Origin: CAIVPM01 sp964615145
GTDB taxonomy: Bacteria; Bacteroidota; Bacteroidia; Chitinophagales; Chitinophagaceae
Direction: 5' to 3'
Assembly (NCBI GenBank): GCA_964615145.1
Contig: CAZTOP010000011.1
Span: 5,001-69,000, forward strand
DNA: 64,000 bases
Positions 53,701 through 60,903 of this stretch are shown here, one piece after another. Every line of letters starts with the position of its first letter. Position 1 is the first letter of the stretch. The notes under the pieces are model-generated. The model worked only from the letters and a program-made list of their open reading frames with translations. It did no database searches and had not been told where the DNA came from. Both the position numbers and the translations under genes were made by a program.

Positions 53701-54438
53701 AGATGTGGAACAGCCAAAACCAATGGCACCAAGAATAGCTGGACTAGTTGTAATATTAAACTCAGAACCAGAGTTGGTAATACTACTACATTTCATTTTC
53801 TTGTTTAGCTTTACCAATATTTTATTAGCCACGCAATTAGCTGTGATAGTTTTTACACTAGGTGCTGTAGTATCTACAAAACCAGAGGCATTTTGAAAAG
53901 TAAGATTATAACCAGATTGTCCCACATCATCAAAATGGCTAATCATTAATAAGTATTCGTGTCCTTGAATTAAATTGGGTGCTTTAGTAAAATTAGGCGT
54001 ATTGCCTTCGCAGCTAAATGTATTGCTAACAGTTATATTAGTTCCAGTAGTTCCTGTTTTTCCACTCCAATTACAACACACGTACATTGATGGGTCTGTG
54101 TAAATATTGTTTGGGTTTTTTCCAGTAATATCGAATAATTGCCAATCGTAATCATCGCTAGCATTTAAAGGTTGAATTGTGAATACTAACTGCGTGGCCT
54201 GAAAAGCAGTGAATTTATAGTAGTAAGGATTTTTATCTGTATAGGTAGTAGTGGTGCAAGGTGGCACGGGAACTGCTTGTCCTGTACAAACAGGAACTGT
54301 ATTTTGAGTAAAAGTAGTAGATGCACAAACAGGAAAAGCACTAGTAGGGTTTTGACCATTAATAGGGCACTGTGCAAAAATATTTTTGGCAAAAGCAAAA
54401 GAAACTAGTGTAAAAACGAAATACAGAGTATACTTCAT
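50743..54438 (-). CDS. Large secreted PKD/Ig-like repeat protein with gliding-motility-associated (CHU_C) C-terminal domain
   Basis: A 1231-residue exported surface protein. Signal peptide 1-22; N-terminal domain 23-185 with several cysteines; Ig-like domain 187-297; then three copies of a supermodule [Ig-like, PKD, PKD] at about 303-579, 580-855 and 856-1137; and a C-terminal CHU_C domain (about 1140-1231, VPSAFTPNGDGLNDFLYPL...). The repeat period is about 277 residues. Each Ig-like unit contains a SDGSEF-type turn and ends GTDGNTxxNxC. The CHU_C domain is a T9SS type B sorting signal, so the protein is probably surface-bound. Binding partner unknown. Minus-strand TAGGTTTG box at 54470-54477 with TTTG 16 bases upstream. 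Confidence 0.92.
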   Translation of the reverse strand: MKYTLYFVFTLVSFAFAKNIFAQCPINGQNPTSAFPVCASTTFTQNTVPVCTGQAVPVPPCTTTTYTDKNPYYYKFTAFQATQLVFTIQPLNASDDYDWQLFDITGKNPNNIYTDPSMYVCCNWSGKTGTTGTNITVSNTFSCEGNTPNFTKAPNLIQGHEYLLMISHFDDVGQSGYNLTFQNASGFVDTTAPSVKTITANCVANKILVKLNKKMKCSSITNSGSEFNITTSPAILGAIGFGCSTSFDTDSITISLASPLPAGNYTAKIQNGSDGNTILDNCGNGIPENQSFDFTVIGAAQPTPMDSIKPLNCMPTFLQLFFKAPLLCNSVAANGSDFSITGPSTLNIISASINCSGSLGNLITINFSAPIIVGGNYTISLKTGTDGNTLLNQCDVSTVAGSSLNFPVYVTPNPSFTFTVNKETCKADTITFTHNANNSVTQWQWYFDGIPTTSNLQTQQVVYNNFSTRVVKLKVSNPACTDSTTQNVPIADHLLIPNFGISRDTTCPNNAETFIDSSKGNITSWKWDFANGNTSTLKTPLAQSYPVLPINKTYPIKLIVNNQIGCVDSVTKNIFVRGTIPAVFDSIIAPACAATEIKIYFKQAMICSSVSSDGSEFAITGAAPNNITAASINCVSGVGTIVTLILAQPLITGNYTIQLKQGTDGNTIINDCGIETNPASVSFKSFGHINTNFNNTIKLGCKADTVLFNHISNNAVNQWEWSFDGNPNTSNVQNPTVIYSDFTKRNVQLIVSNGICFDTLKTSLPIIDHSILAKFSMPDTTCGNAGTQFTDSSNGIITNWYWSFGNGVTSNVKNPTPVNYPLSFNYSSYPIQLIVKNIVGCFDTTAIKNIVVKPSSAATMDKIDDLPCSPDSIIVHFNAPMLCNSVALDGSDFNITGASTPTITSANIINCNNGFGKDVVVKLSSPLTVGGYYKLNLKKGNDGNTILNDCGIQTAPSFIGFVAYTKVDAQFTYVDKIDCKEDTLFLKHTVSNDENKWIWIINGVLLGNVNNYILPYKESDIKNVTLIVANPVCSDTSKQIINVFFDKIKAAFTTSQNIVCPTESVDFKDTSKGNIVDWNWSFGNGQSSNLQNPLAQNYPIKNYATNTGLNYEDVTARLIVSNAVPCHDTTYKTLRITSNCLIQVPSAFTPNGDGLNDFLYPLNAYKASEMKFRVFNRLGRVVFETSNLGAKWEGKFRGEKQPSGTYVWTLDYTDKETGKKISLNGTSVLIR
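51040..53532 (-). repeat. Three tandem Ig-PKD-PKD supermodules
   Basis: The three supermodules lie at about 52702-53532, 51874-52701 and 51040-51873, each about 830 bp, and encode about 277-residue units. DNA identity looks low while the protein pattern is clear, so duplication is old. Confidence 0.8.
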
Positions 54439-54469
54439 AAATAAATAAGCTATTGTATTATTTCAGTAG

Positions 54470-54477
54470 CAAACCTA
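54470..54477 (-). promoter_or_regulatory. Promoter of the repeat-protein gene
   Basis: TAGGTTTG on the minus strand with TTTG 16 bases upstream (54494-54497), the same spacing as at the TPP riboswitch promoter. Confidence 0.6.
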
Positions 54478-54545
54478 ATTCAATTTAAAGAAACAAAATA
54501 TTAGTTATTGTTAAAAATGAAATTTCTTTAAACAAGATAAGCACC

Positions 54546-54553
54546 TATTTTTG
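54546..54553 (+). promoter_or_regulatory. -7 box for the DUF6580-like gene
   Basis: TATTTTTG, exact TAnnTTTG match, 14 bases before the ATG at 54568. Confidence 0.5.
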
Positions 54554-54567
54554 CCAAAACAGATATT

Positions 54568-55137
54568 ATGAAGATGAATAAGAAAGTATATTTTGCAATT
54601 GCTCTAATAGTTATTGTTAGTGCAATTTATAGAGTTTCGCCTCTGCGAGAGTATGGATTTGCTCCACAATGGGCAATTGCTATTTTCAGTGGTTTTTTGT
54701 TTGCAAATAATAAAAAATGGGCTTTTGCATTGCCATTGTTATCAATGCTTTTATCAGATATAATTTATGAAGTTTTATTTTCACTTAAACTCACCAATAT
54801 TCAAGGATTTTATGGTAAAGGACAAATTATTAACTATACCTTATTTGCTTTAGTTACTTGCGTAGGTTTTTTTATAAGTAAAATGAGTGTTGCCAGAATA
54901 GTTATAGCATCAATAGCAGCTCCAACCATATTTTTCATATTATCAAATTTTGATGTATGGATCACCAACACTGGTTACTTGCGTTCTAAAAATTTTAGTG
55001 GATTAATGCAATGCTATGCTGATGGATTACCTTTCTATAAGAATAGTGTTATAGGAACATTAATCTTCGCATTTGTAATGTTTGGTTCATATTACTTCTA
55101 TACAAACAAAAACAACAAGGAAAGCTTAGCGAATTAA
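54568..55137 (+). CDS. DUF6580-like membrane protein (ECF S-component-like)
   Basis: A 189-residue protein with five to six hydrophobic segments. FAPQWAIAIFSGFLFANNKKWAFALPLLSMLLSDIIYE resembles the DUF6580 putative transport family, whose fold is like the substrate-binding subunits of ECF transporters. The last helix ends in a basic tail. No ECF energy-coupling genes are adjacent, so the substrate cannot be inferred. A second ATG at 54574 could be the start. Confidence 0.75.
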   Translation: MKMNKKVYFAIALIVIVSAIYRVSPLREYGFAPQWAIAIFSGFLFANNKKWAFALPLLSMLLSDIIYEVLFSLKLTNIQGFYGKGQIINYTLFALVTCVGFFISKMSVARIVIASIAAPTIFFILSNFDVWITNTGYLRSKNFSGLMQCYADGLPFYKNSVIGTLIFAFVMFGSYYFYTNKNNKESLAN

Positions 55138-55160
55138 TATTGGAGAATATGATTCAAATA

Positions 55161-55198
55161 AAAGAAGAGGCTGCGTTAAAAAAGGCAGCCTCTTCTTT
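55161..55198. terminator. Bidirectional terminator
   Basis: AAAGAAGAGGCTGC (55161-55174) and GCAGCCTCTTCTTT (55185-55198) form a perfect 14-bp stem with a 10-base loop. It separates the convergent DUF6580-like and DUF4476 genes. Its arm core matches the terminator at 6644-6671. Confidence 0.88.
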
Positions 55199-55205
55199 TA
55201 TGTAA

Positions 55206-56075
55206 TTATCTACTTCTGTTTCGAATATATTTGAGCAAATCGTCTTTACTAGACTGCATTGACAAACTATTTGTAGTAGTAAAATAATTCTCTTTATCAA
55301 CACATTTGTCGTAAGCATATTTTGCAAAATCTAGTTTTGAAGTTTCCATAGCAAGTAAATCAATCATCTCTTTTATTTGGTTGGTATTAGCCCAATTTTT
55401 ATCAAGTGATTGTTTAGCAAAATCAAGTTTACTTGTTTCAAAATTTTGTTGCTGAATAGTTTGTTTAACTTGGTTAAACATTTGTGATGACATTACCCTG
55501 TTATTATTGTAGTAATTATTATTTGTATTCAAATTGTTGTTTCCACCATGAACTGGAGTTAAATTTTGTATAGCTACATTGCCTCCTTTCTTTCTAAAAT
55601 AATCCAAATCGTTATAATCTTCGTTATAAGCATTGATGTCATCATAATCAAACTCGCTATTGTATACATCTTCATCATTATTTTCATCTCCATTGTTTCT
55701 AAAATAATAATTTGAGTAATAGTCTTGATCAAAAAAAGCTTTACCAAATCTGTTAATTGTAATATCGTACTGGTAATCATTTCTAACTACAACTTGACGA
55801 CTTACTGCTTTTTTCCAATAACCACTATTGCCATTATTGTAATAGTTATTAAAGTCTCTACCATTTCTGATGTAATACACTGTAATGTTGTGATAACCTG
55901 GTTGAATATTATTAATGTTCATTATATTATCTTGACTATAAAATTTACGACCATCAATAATTACTTTCATTGCTGTTGGCATAGACGTAGCAATTGTTAA
56001 TTTACTTTTTGCTGTAACATTTAAACTTAATAAAATGAATGTTACTAATGCTGAGGTTTGTAAAAACTTTTTCAT
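55206..56075 (-). CDS. DUF4476 domain protein, secreted
   Basis: A 289-residue exported protein. Signal peptide 1-22; a beta domain (about 25-125, KLTIATSMPTAMKVIIDGRK and GYHNITVYYIRNGRDFNNYY); a low-complexity Asn/Asp/Tyr-rich linker (about 120-195); and a C-terminal DUF4476 region with repeated (E)TSKLDFAK units at about 217 and 244. Such proteins occur in several Bacteroidota and have no known activity. The linker is unusual in composition: long runs of N, Y and D. Confidence 0.82.
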   Translation of the reverse strand: MKKFLQTSALVTFILLSLNVTAKSKLTIATSMPTAMKVIIDGRKFYSQDNIMNINNIQPGYHNITVYYIRNGRDFNNYYNNGNSGYWKKAVSRQVVVRNDYQYDITINRFGKAFFDQDYYSNYYFRNNGDENNDEDVYNSEFDYDDINAYNEDYNDLDYFRKKGGNVAIQNLTPVHGGNNNLNTNNNYYNNNRVMSSQMFNQVKQTIQQQNFETSKLDFAKQSLDKNWANTNQIKEMIDLLAMETSKLDFAKYAYDKCVDKENYFTTTNSLSMQSSKDDLLKYIRNRSR

Positions 56076-56197
56076 AAAACAAAATTTATTGGTTAATAAT
56101 TTGAGCAGCTTTAATTATGCTCTTACTAGTCAACAATCCAAAGCAAATGCCAAATTAAAAATAAATTGTTAGCAAATTGTTAAAGCATTTATCCCAT

Positions 56198-56226
56198 AAA
56201 AAAGCCCTGCATTTGCAGGGCTTTTT
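56198..56226 (-). terminator. Terminator downstream of ssb
   Basis: AAAAGCCCTGCA and TGCAGGGCTTTT pair around a 2-base core loop, with A/T runs on both sides. It lies 18 bases past the ssb stop on the minus strand. Confidence 0.88.
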
Positions 56227-56243
56227 GAAAATTAAATTTAAAA

Positions 56244-56708
56244 TTAAAATGGCAAATCGTCTAGTGGCTCCACTGTTTCATTTTGTGGAGTTGCTGGTTG
56301 AAAATTTGAAGGTGCTGTATTGTAAGACTGAGCTTGTGGTTGTTGGTTGGATTGATAATTATTTCCACCAGAGTTTGAACCCTCGTCATTTTTGGAACCT
56401 AGCAATTGAATTGGTGAAAGAATTCTAAGTGTTAAACTCGCACCATTTCTACCATCTTGGGTTGTGTAAGTTCGCACATCAGGAGTACCTTCGGCAAAGA
56501 CTTGTGATCCCTTTTTTAAATAAGGAGCAATGGCTGTTCTATCTGTCCAATAAGCACAATCTACCCAAGTTGTTTTATCGACCTGATTACCTTGAGCATC
56601 TTTAAATTTTTCGGTGTGTGCTACATTAAAATTAATAACTGTTTTACCGTTAACGGTATTAACTACAGCATCTTTTCCTAGATTTCCAATAACTTGTAAC
56701 TTTATCAT
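56244..56708 (-). CDS. ssb: Single-stranded DNA-binding protein
   Basis: A 154-residue SSB. The OB-fold spans about residues 1-105 (KLQVIGNLGKDAVVN, TWVDCAYWTDRTAIAPYLKKGSQVF and GRNGASLTLRI). A Gln/Asn-rich flexible linker follows, and the protein ends in the acidic tip DDLPF that binds partner proteins. Lengths are typical of a chromosomal SSB. The gene is monocistronic and divergent from the FKBP gene, 133 bp away. Confidence 0.95.
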   Translation of the reverse strand: MIKLQVIGNLGKDAVVNTVNGKTVINFNVAHTEKFKDAQGNQVDKTTWVDCAYWTDRTAIAPYLKKGSQVFAEGTPDVRTYTTQDGRNGASLTLRILSPIQLLGSKNDEGSNSGGNNYQSNQQPQAQSYNTAPSNFQPATPQNETVEPLDDLPF

Positions 56709-56841
56709 AATTTATATTTTAACTTAAATAAAAGGCAAAATACTGAAAAGAATTAGTATTAAAAAAATATGAGTAAACTTTTTTATAAGGTTATCCAAAA
56801 TAAGAAATTTTCAAACCCTTACTTTCGCCAAAATTTAAAAT

Positions 56842-57276
56842 ATGAGTGCATTTGAAAGACTTACACAATTAAAATCTGAACAAGCAGCTACAAATCTTGC
56901 AAAAGGTCAACAATTTTTAGCTACCAACAAGCAAAGGGAAGGTGTAATAGAAACTGAAAGTGGTTTACAATATGAAGTATTAACACTAGGGACAGGAGAT
57001 AAACCTTGGGCTACACATACTGTAACTTGCCATTATCATGGTACAACTATAGATGGAAGTGTATTTGATAGTAGTGTTCAAAGAGGAACACCAGCAAGTT
57101 TTCCATTAAATATGGTTATTAAAGGTTGGACAGAAGGTTTACAACTAATGCCAGTTGGAAGTAAATTCAGATTCTTTATTCCTGCAAATTTAGCTTATGG
57201 CGAAAGACAAGTTAGTGCTTTAATAGGTGCTAATAGTACTTTAATTTTTGATGTGGAACTAATCAGTTTTAAATAG
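56842..57276 (+). CDS. FKBP-type peptidyl-prolyl cis-trans isomerase
   Basis: A 144-residue FKBP-type isomerase, similar to the FklB/SlyD-like cytoplasmic proteins. A short helical N-terminal region (residues 1-38) is followed by the FKBP domain with LQYEVLTLGTGDKPWATHTV, HYHGTTIDGSVFDSSVQRG, WTEGLQLMPVGSKFRFFIP and AYGERQ. No signal peptide is evident, so it is probably cytoplasmic. A TACTTTCG box (56820-56827) lies 14 bases before the ATG. Confidence 0.93.
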   Translation: MSAFERLTQLKSEQAATNLAKGQQFLATNKQREGVIETESGLQYEVLTLGTGDKPWATHTVTCHYHGTTIDGSVFDSSVQRGTPASFPLNMVIKGWTEGLQLMPVGSKFRFFIPANLAYGERQVSALIGANSTLIFDVELISFK

Positions 57277-57291
57277 AATTATTATTTAATC

Positions 57292-57337
57292 ATAAAACAA
57301 ATAAGCCTCTCGAAATTGAGAGGCTTATTTGTTTTAT
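57292..57337. terminator. Bidirectional terminator with 20-bp perfect stem
   Basis: The arms 57292-57311 and 57318-57337 are perfect reverse complements around the 6-base loop GAAATT. It separates the convergent FKBP and MBL hydrolase genes; the second arm enters the last codons of the MBL gene. Confidence 0.9.
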
Positions 57338-58233
57338 AGATCTGATAATTTTAAAATTTTATCAACTTTTATTCCTTTTTCTGTTTGCTGCACTGTACAA
57401 CATTCACTTTGTGCATCATGCTCAAAAAAAAGTGTATAATTGTTTTGGGCAGCCTCATTTAAAAACGACTTTTTTTCTTGTAAAGTAGTTAAAGGAAACA
57501 TATCGTAAGCCATAACGTAAGGAATTGGAATATGAGCGATGCTTGGCAATAAATCTGCCATAAACACTATTGTTTGGTTTTTGTATTGTATTTGTGGAAG
57601 CATCATTGCATCTGTATGTCCATTGACAATTCTATACGATATATGTGGTATTAAATTAGAATCAATAGTCTGTAACTTATTTTTTGCAACCTGAGTTATT
57701 GTATTTGCATTGTGATTTGCAGGCATTATACCATCTACGAATTTCAATTGTCCACTTTCATTAATTGGCAAAATATTTTCTTTTAAAAAAGATGCTTTTT
57801 CTCTATCGTTAGGTTCTGTAGCCCATTTCCAGTGGAGTTCATTGCTCCAATATGTTGCATTTTTAAAAGTTGTATCCAGCTTATCCCCTACTCTCTCAAC
57901 ACTTCCTCCACAATGATCAAAATGAAGATGAGTAAGAATAACGTCAGTTATATCCGCTTTACTAAAACCATTTTTTTTTAATGAGGATTCTAGACTATCT
58001 TCTCCATGTAAATAATAATGAGAGAAAAATTTAGCATCTTGCTTTGTACCGATTCCATTATCGATTAATATCAGCTTATTTCCATCTTCAATTAATAAAC
58101 AACGCATAGCCCATGTACACATATTGTTTTCATCGGGAATATTTAGTTTTTGCCACATTGATTTTGGAACAACACCAAACATAGCACCACCATCTAACTT
58201 AAAATTTCCAGTATTTATTGAATATAGATTCAT
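57334..58233 (-). CDS. MBL-fold metallo-hydrolase
   Basis: A 299-residue metallo-beta-lactamase-fold hydrolase. The metal motif THLHFDHCGG gives H102, H104, D106 and H107. Further ligands lie in the segments MADLLPSIAHIP and NGHTDAMMLPQ. The overall plan (N-terminal SINTGNFKLDGGAMFG, ILIDNGIG) matches the group that contains N-acyl-homoserine lactonases, but the substrate is not determined. No signal peptide. The UMF1 transporter gene lies just upstream (23 bp) on the same strand, so the two may form an operon. Confidence 0.87.
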   Translation of the reverse strand: MNLYSINTGNFKLDGGAMFGVVPKSMWQKLNIPDENNMCTWAMRCLLIEDGNKLILIDNGIGTKQDAKFFSHYYLHGEDSLESSLKKNGFSKADITDVILTHLHFDHCGGSVERVGDKLDTTFKNATYWSNELHWKWATEPNDREKASFLKENILPINESGQLKFVDGIMPANHNANTITQVAKNKLQTIDSNLIPHISYRIVNGHTDAMMLPQIQYKNQTIVFMADLLPSIAHIPIPYVMAYDMFPLTTLQEKKSFLNEAAQNNYTLFFEHDAQSECCTVQQTEKGIKVDKILKLSDL

Positions 58234-58256
58234 ATATTATTATCATTATTTTAAAA

Positions 58257-59609
58257 TCAAGAATTAAAATGGTTTTTCCAATGATCAATATTAGCTTGAT
58301 GCTTTAAAGTTTTTTCTGCTTTTAAAGTGAACATTAAACCAATCAATCCAATAATAAAAAATATCCCAAGTGCTAATACTGAGTTTCGTTGAGAGCCTGT
58401 AATTTCATTAATAAGTCCAAAACTAAACATACCTATTACAATGGCAATTTTTTCTGTAACATCAAAGAAACTAAAAAACGAAGTTGTATCCTTTGTTTCT
58501 GGCATTAACTTACTGTAAGTACTTCTGCTCAATGATTGAATTCCTCCCATTATAAAACCAACTAAAGTTGCCAATATATAAAACTCGTTAATACCATTTT
58601 TAGGAACATAGTAACCGGCTACACACATAATAATCCAAAATAAAACTGCAAGCATTAATGCTTTTATATTTCCAATTTTATCTGATAACTTGCTCATTAA
58701 ATAAGCACCAGGAATTGCAATAATTTGTATAATTAAAATGGCAATAATTAAATTGGTTGTTGGAATATTCAGCTCGCTTTTGCCATACAATGTTGCAGCA
58801 AGCATTACTGTTTGAACTCCCATATTATAAAAGAAAAATGAAAATAAGAATCTTTTAAGAACAGGTAAATTCATTAATTGTTTCCATACTTTATTAAGCT
58901 CAGAGTAACCTTGTTTAATATAACTTTTATTTGTAACCCTGCTGTCTATTGCTGGTTTACTTGAAGGTAAATTCTTTAGTGAAATTAATGCAAATACATA
59001 CCACCAAACACCTACTAATAAGAAAGAAAATCTAGAGGCACCACCTGTTGTTGTGCCAAATAGTTTTGGACTTAAAACAAAAACAAAACAAATTACCTGC
59101 AAAATAACACTACCAATGTAACCCATTGCAAAACCTTTTGCACTTACAGTGTCTCTATCCTCTGGTGCAGCAATTTCTGGCAGAAAAGAGTTATAAAAAA
59201 CAAGACTACTCCAATAACCAACACAAGCAATAATGGAACATGAAATTCCAAGCCATAACAGCGAAATTGAATTAAAAAAATACAATCCACAACAAGCTAT
59301 ACTACCCATTGTCATAAAAAAGTTCATAAACTTTTTTTTATTGCCTCTACAGTCAGCAATAGAAGATAGAATTGGCGACATTAATGCTACTAAAAGAAAC
59401 GCAATTGCTAATGAGTAATTATAAAGTGATGTATTTACAAAGGTTCTTCCTAAAAACTTAACACTATCAATAGTTGCATCATTATCATCACCAGTCATAT
59501 TTTCAAAATATGCTGGAAAAATTGTAGAGGTTATAACAAGATTATAAACACTATTAGCCCAATCATACATTGCCCAGGCGTTGATAACCTTTTTACTTGA
59601 TGTTTGCAT
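58257..59609 (-). CDS. MFS transporter, UMF1 family
   Basis: A 450-residue membrane transporter with about 12 helices, resembling the UMF1/Atg22-like MFS branch. The N-terminus NAWAMYDWANSVYNLVITST and the segment RSTYSKLMPETKDTTSFFSFFDVTEK are hallmarks of the family. Substrates of bacterial members are poorly known. It is probably co-transcribed with the MBL hydrolase gene downstream. The gap to uppP upstream (72 bp) contains two ATTCATAATT direct repeats. Confidence 0.88.
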   Translation of the reverse strand: MQTSSKKVINAWAMYDWANSVYNLVITSTIFPAYFENMTGDDNDATIDSVKFLGRTFVNTSLYNYSLAIAFLLVALMSPILSSIADCRGNKKKFMNFFMTMGSIACCGLYFFNSISLLWLGISCSIIACVGYWSSLVFYNSFLPEIAAPEDRDTVSAKGFAMGYIGSVILQVICFVFVLSPKLFGTTTGGASRFSFLLVGVWWYVFALISLKNLPSSKPAIDSRVTNKSYIKQGYSELNKVWKQLMNLPVLKRFLFSFFFYNMGVQTVMLAATLYGKSELNIPTTNLIIAILIIQIIAIPGAYLMSKLSDKIGNIKALMLAVLFWIIMCVAGYYVPKNGINEFYILATLVGFIMGGIQSLSRSTYSKLMPETKDTTSFFSFFDVTEKIAIVIGMFSFGLINEITGSQRNSVLALGIFFIIGLIGLMFTLKAEKTLKHQANIDHWKNHFNS

Positions 59610-59681
59610 TTTTACGAAATTATTTCTGATGAATATTGGTGATGAATTTAAAATTCATAATTCAACATTCATAATTTAGTG

Positions 59682-60479
59682 CTATTTAATAATTCCTTGT
59701 TGCAACATTATTAAAACTACTATACCTGCAACAATTCTATACCATCCAAAAATTTTAAAACCGTGCTTTTGTAGATAATTTATAAAAAATTTTATAGCAA
59801 TCATTGCTACTACAAATGCAACAATATTTCCTAATCCTAATAAAATTAAATTTTGTTTGTCTTTTAAAATTTCAGGATTAGATTGAAAAGTTTTTAGAAG
59901 TTTGTAGCCAGTAGCAGCAACCATTGTAGGAACCGCAAGAAAAAATGAAAATTCAGCAGCAAGATTTCTACTTAATTTTTGGCTCATACCCCCAATAATA
60001 CTTGCTGCACTTCTACTAACTCCAGGTATCATAGCAATACATTGCCATATTCCTATTACAAAACCCTTTTTATAGCTAATATCTTTTTCTTCTTTAATAA
60101 TTTCTTTATTGAATATTTTATCGACAAACAATAACAAAATACCACCAACTATTAAACTAATGGCAACCGTAGTAGGGCTTTCAAGCAAGGCATCAATTTT
60201 TTCAGATAACAATTTTCCTAATACTAATGCTGGAATCACTGCTACAATTAGTTTAATATAGAATTGCCATTTGCCAAAATCAAAGAATTTTTTCCAGTAT
60301 AGTACCACTACTGAAAGTATCGCTCCCAACTGAATAGCTACTTCAAAAAGTTTTACAAATTCATCTTTCTCTATACTCATTATTGAGCTGGTAATTATCA
60401 TGTGTCCAGTAGATGAAATTGGCAAAAATTCTGTTAACCCTTCAACAATTGAAATAATAATCGATTGTATTGTTGTCAT
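59682..60479 (-). CDS. uppP: Undecaprenyl-diphosphate phosphatase
   Basis: Recycles undecaprenyl pyrophosphate to the phosphate carrier for cell-wall and glycan synthesis. A 265-residue membrane protein with eight hydrophobic segments. Both signature motifs are present: EGLTEFLPISSTGHMIITSS and PGVSRSAASIIGG, which carry the catalytic Glu, Ser and Arg. It follows DUF3098 on the same strand, the order common in Bacteroidota (ftsX, DUF3098, uppP), but a terminator lies between them here and ftsX is not upstream. Confidence 0.95.
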   Translation of the reverse strand: MTTIQSIIISIVEGLTEFLPISSTGHMIITSSIMSIEKDEFVKLFEVAIQLGAILSVVVLYWKKFFDFGKWQFYIKLIVAVIPALVLGKLLSEKIDALLESPTTVAISLIVGGILLLFVDKIFNKEIIKEEKDISYKKGFVIGIWQCIAMIPGVSRSAASIIGGMSQKLSRNLAAEFSFFLAVPTMVAATGYKLLKTFQSNPEILKDKQNLILLGLGNIVAFVVAMIAIKFFINYLQKHGFKIFGWYRIVAGIVVLIMLQQGIIK

Positions 60480-60503
60480 TGTTTTTTTAAAATAAATTAA
60501 AAG

Positions 60504-60528
60504 AAAAAAGCGGTGTTAGCACCGCTTT
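60504..60528 (-). terminator. Terminator between DUF3098 and uppP
   Basis: AAAGCGGTG and CACCGCTTT pair around the loop TTAG. On the minus strand the stem is followed by a T run, so it ends the DUF3098 transcript and may leave uppP to its own promoter or to read-through. Confidence 0.85.
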
Positions 60529-60549
60529 AAAAATTATAAATAGTAAAAT

Positions 60550-60795
60550 CTAAGATTTAGATTTTTTGAAAATTGCATAAATTTCTACAACCAATCCTAG
60601 TAAAATGGTGATAGGTGCTATAGTAATTCTTGTTTTGCTATAAACTAAGTCTTTATTAAAAACATTGGGATCAGGATTTTTACCACCAGTCATTAAAAAA
60701 ATACCTAATAAGATAATCACTCCTCCAATTAGCATTATTATATAGTTTTCCTTACCAAATAAAGGTTTTAAACTAGCTTGTTTGTTTGTACTCAT
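60550..60795 (-). CDS. DUF3098 family small membrane protein
   Basis: An 81-residue protein of the DUF3098 family with two hydrophobic segments (IIMLIGGVIILLGIFLM and ITILLGLVVEIYAIF) and the typical GGKNPDPNVFN loop between them. In many Bacteroidota it lies between ftsX and uppP. Here uppP follows but ftsX is absent. Function unknown. The gene is divergent from the rlmI-like gene across 108 bp. Confidence 0.85.
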   Translation of the reverse strand: MSTNKQASLKPLFGKENYIIMLIGGVIILLGIFLMTGGKNPDPNVFNKDLVYSKTRITIAPITILLGLVVEIYAIFKKSKS

Positions 60796-60864
60796 AAATA
60801 AATTTTAGCGGGTGCAATATAATGAAGTTTCTATTTCTAAAGCAAATAAGCAAAACCGAAAGGC

Positions 60865-60872
60865 TACATTTG
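60865..60872 (+). promoter_or_regulatory. -7 box for the rlmI-like gene
   Basis: TACATTTG, an exact TAnnTTTG match, 31 bases before the ATG at 60904. Confidence 0.5.
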
Positions 60873-60903
60873 CAAAAAATTATTAACTGCTAGTCTAAAC
60901 ATA

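Noticed and set aside
50912..53896. Several plus-strand open frames of 60-80 codons opposite the repeat-protein gene
   Set aside because: They are shadows of the long minus-strand gene, with no start context or family resemblance.
59653..59677. Two direct ATTCATAATT repeats between the UMF1 and uppP genes
   Set aside because: Short and AT-rich with no associated gene or structure; noted in the UMF1 entry only.
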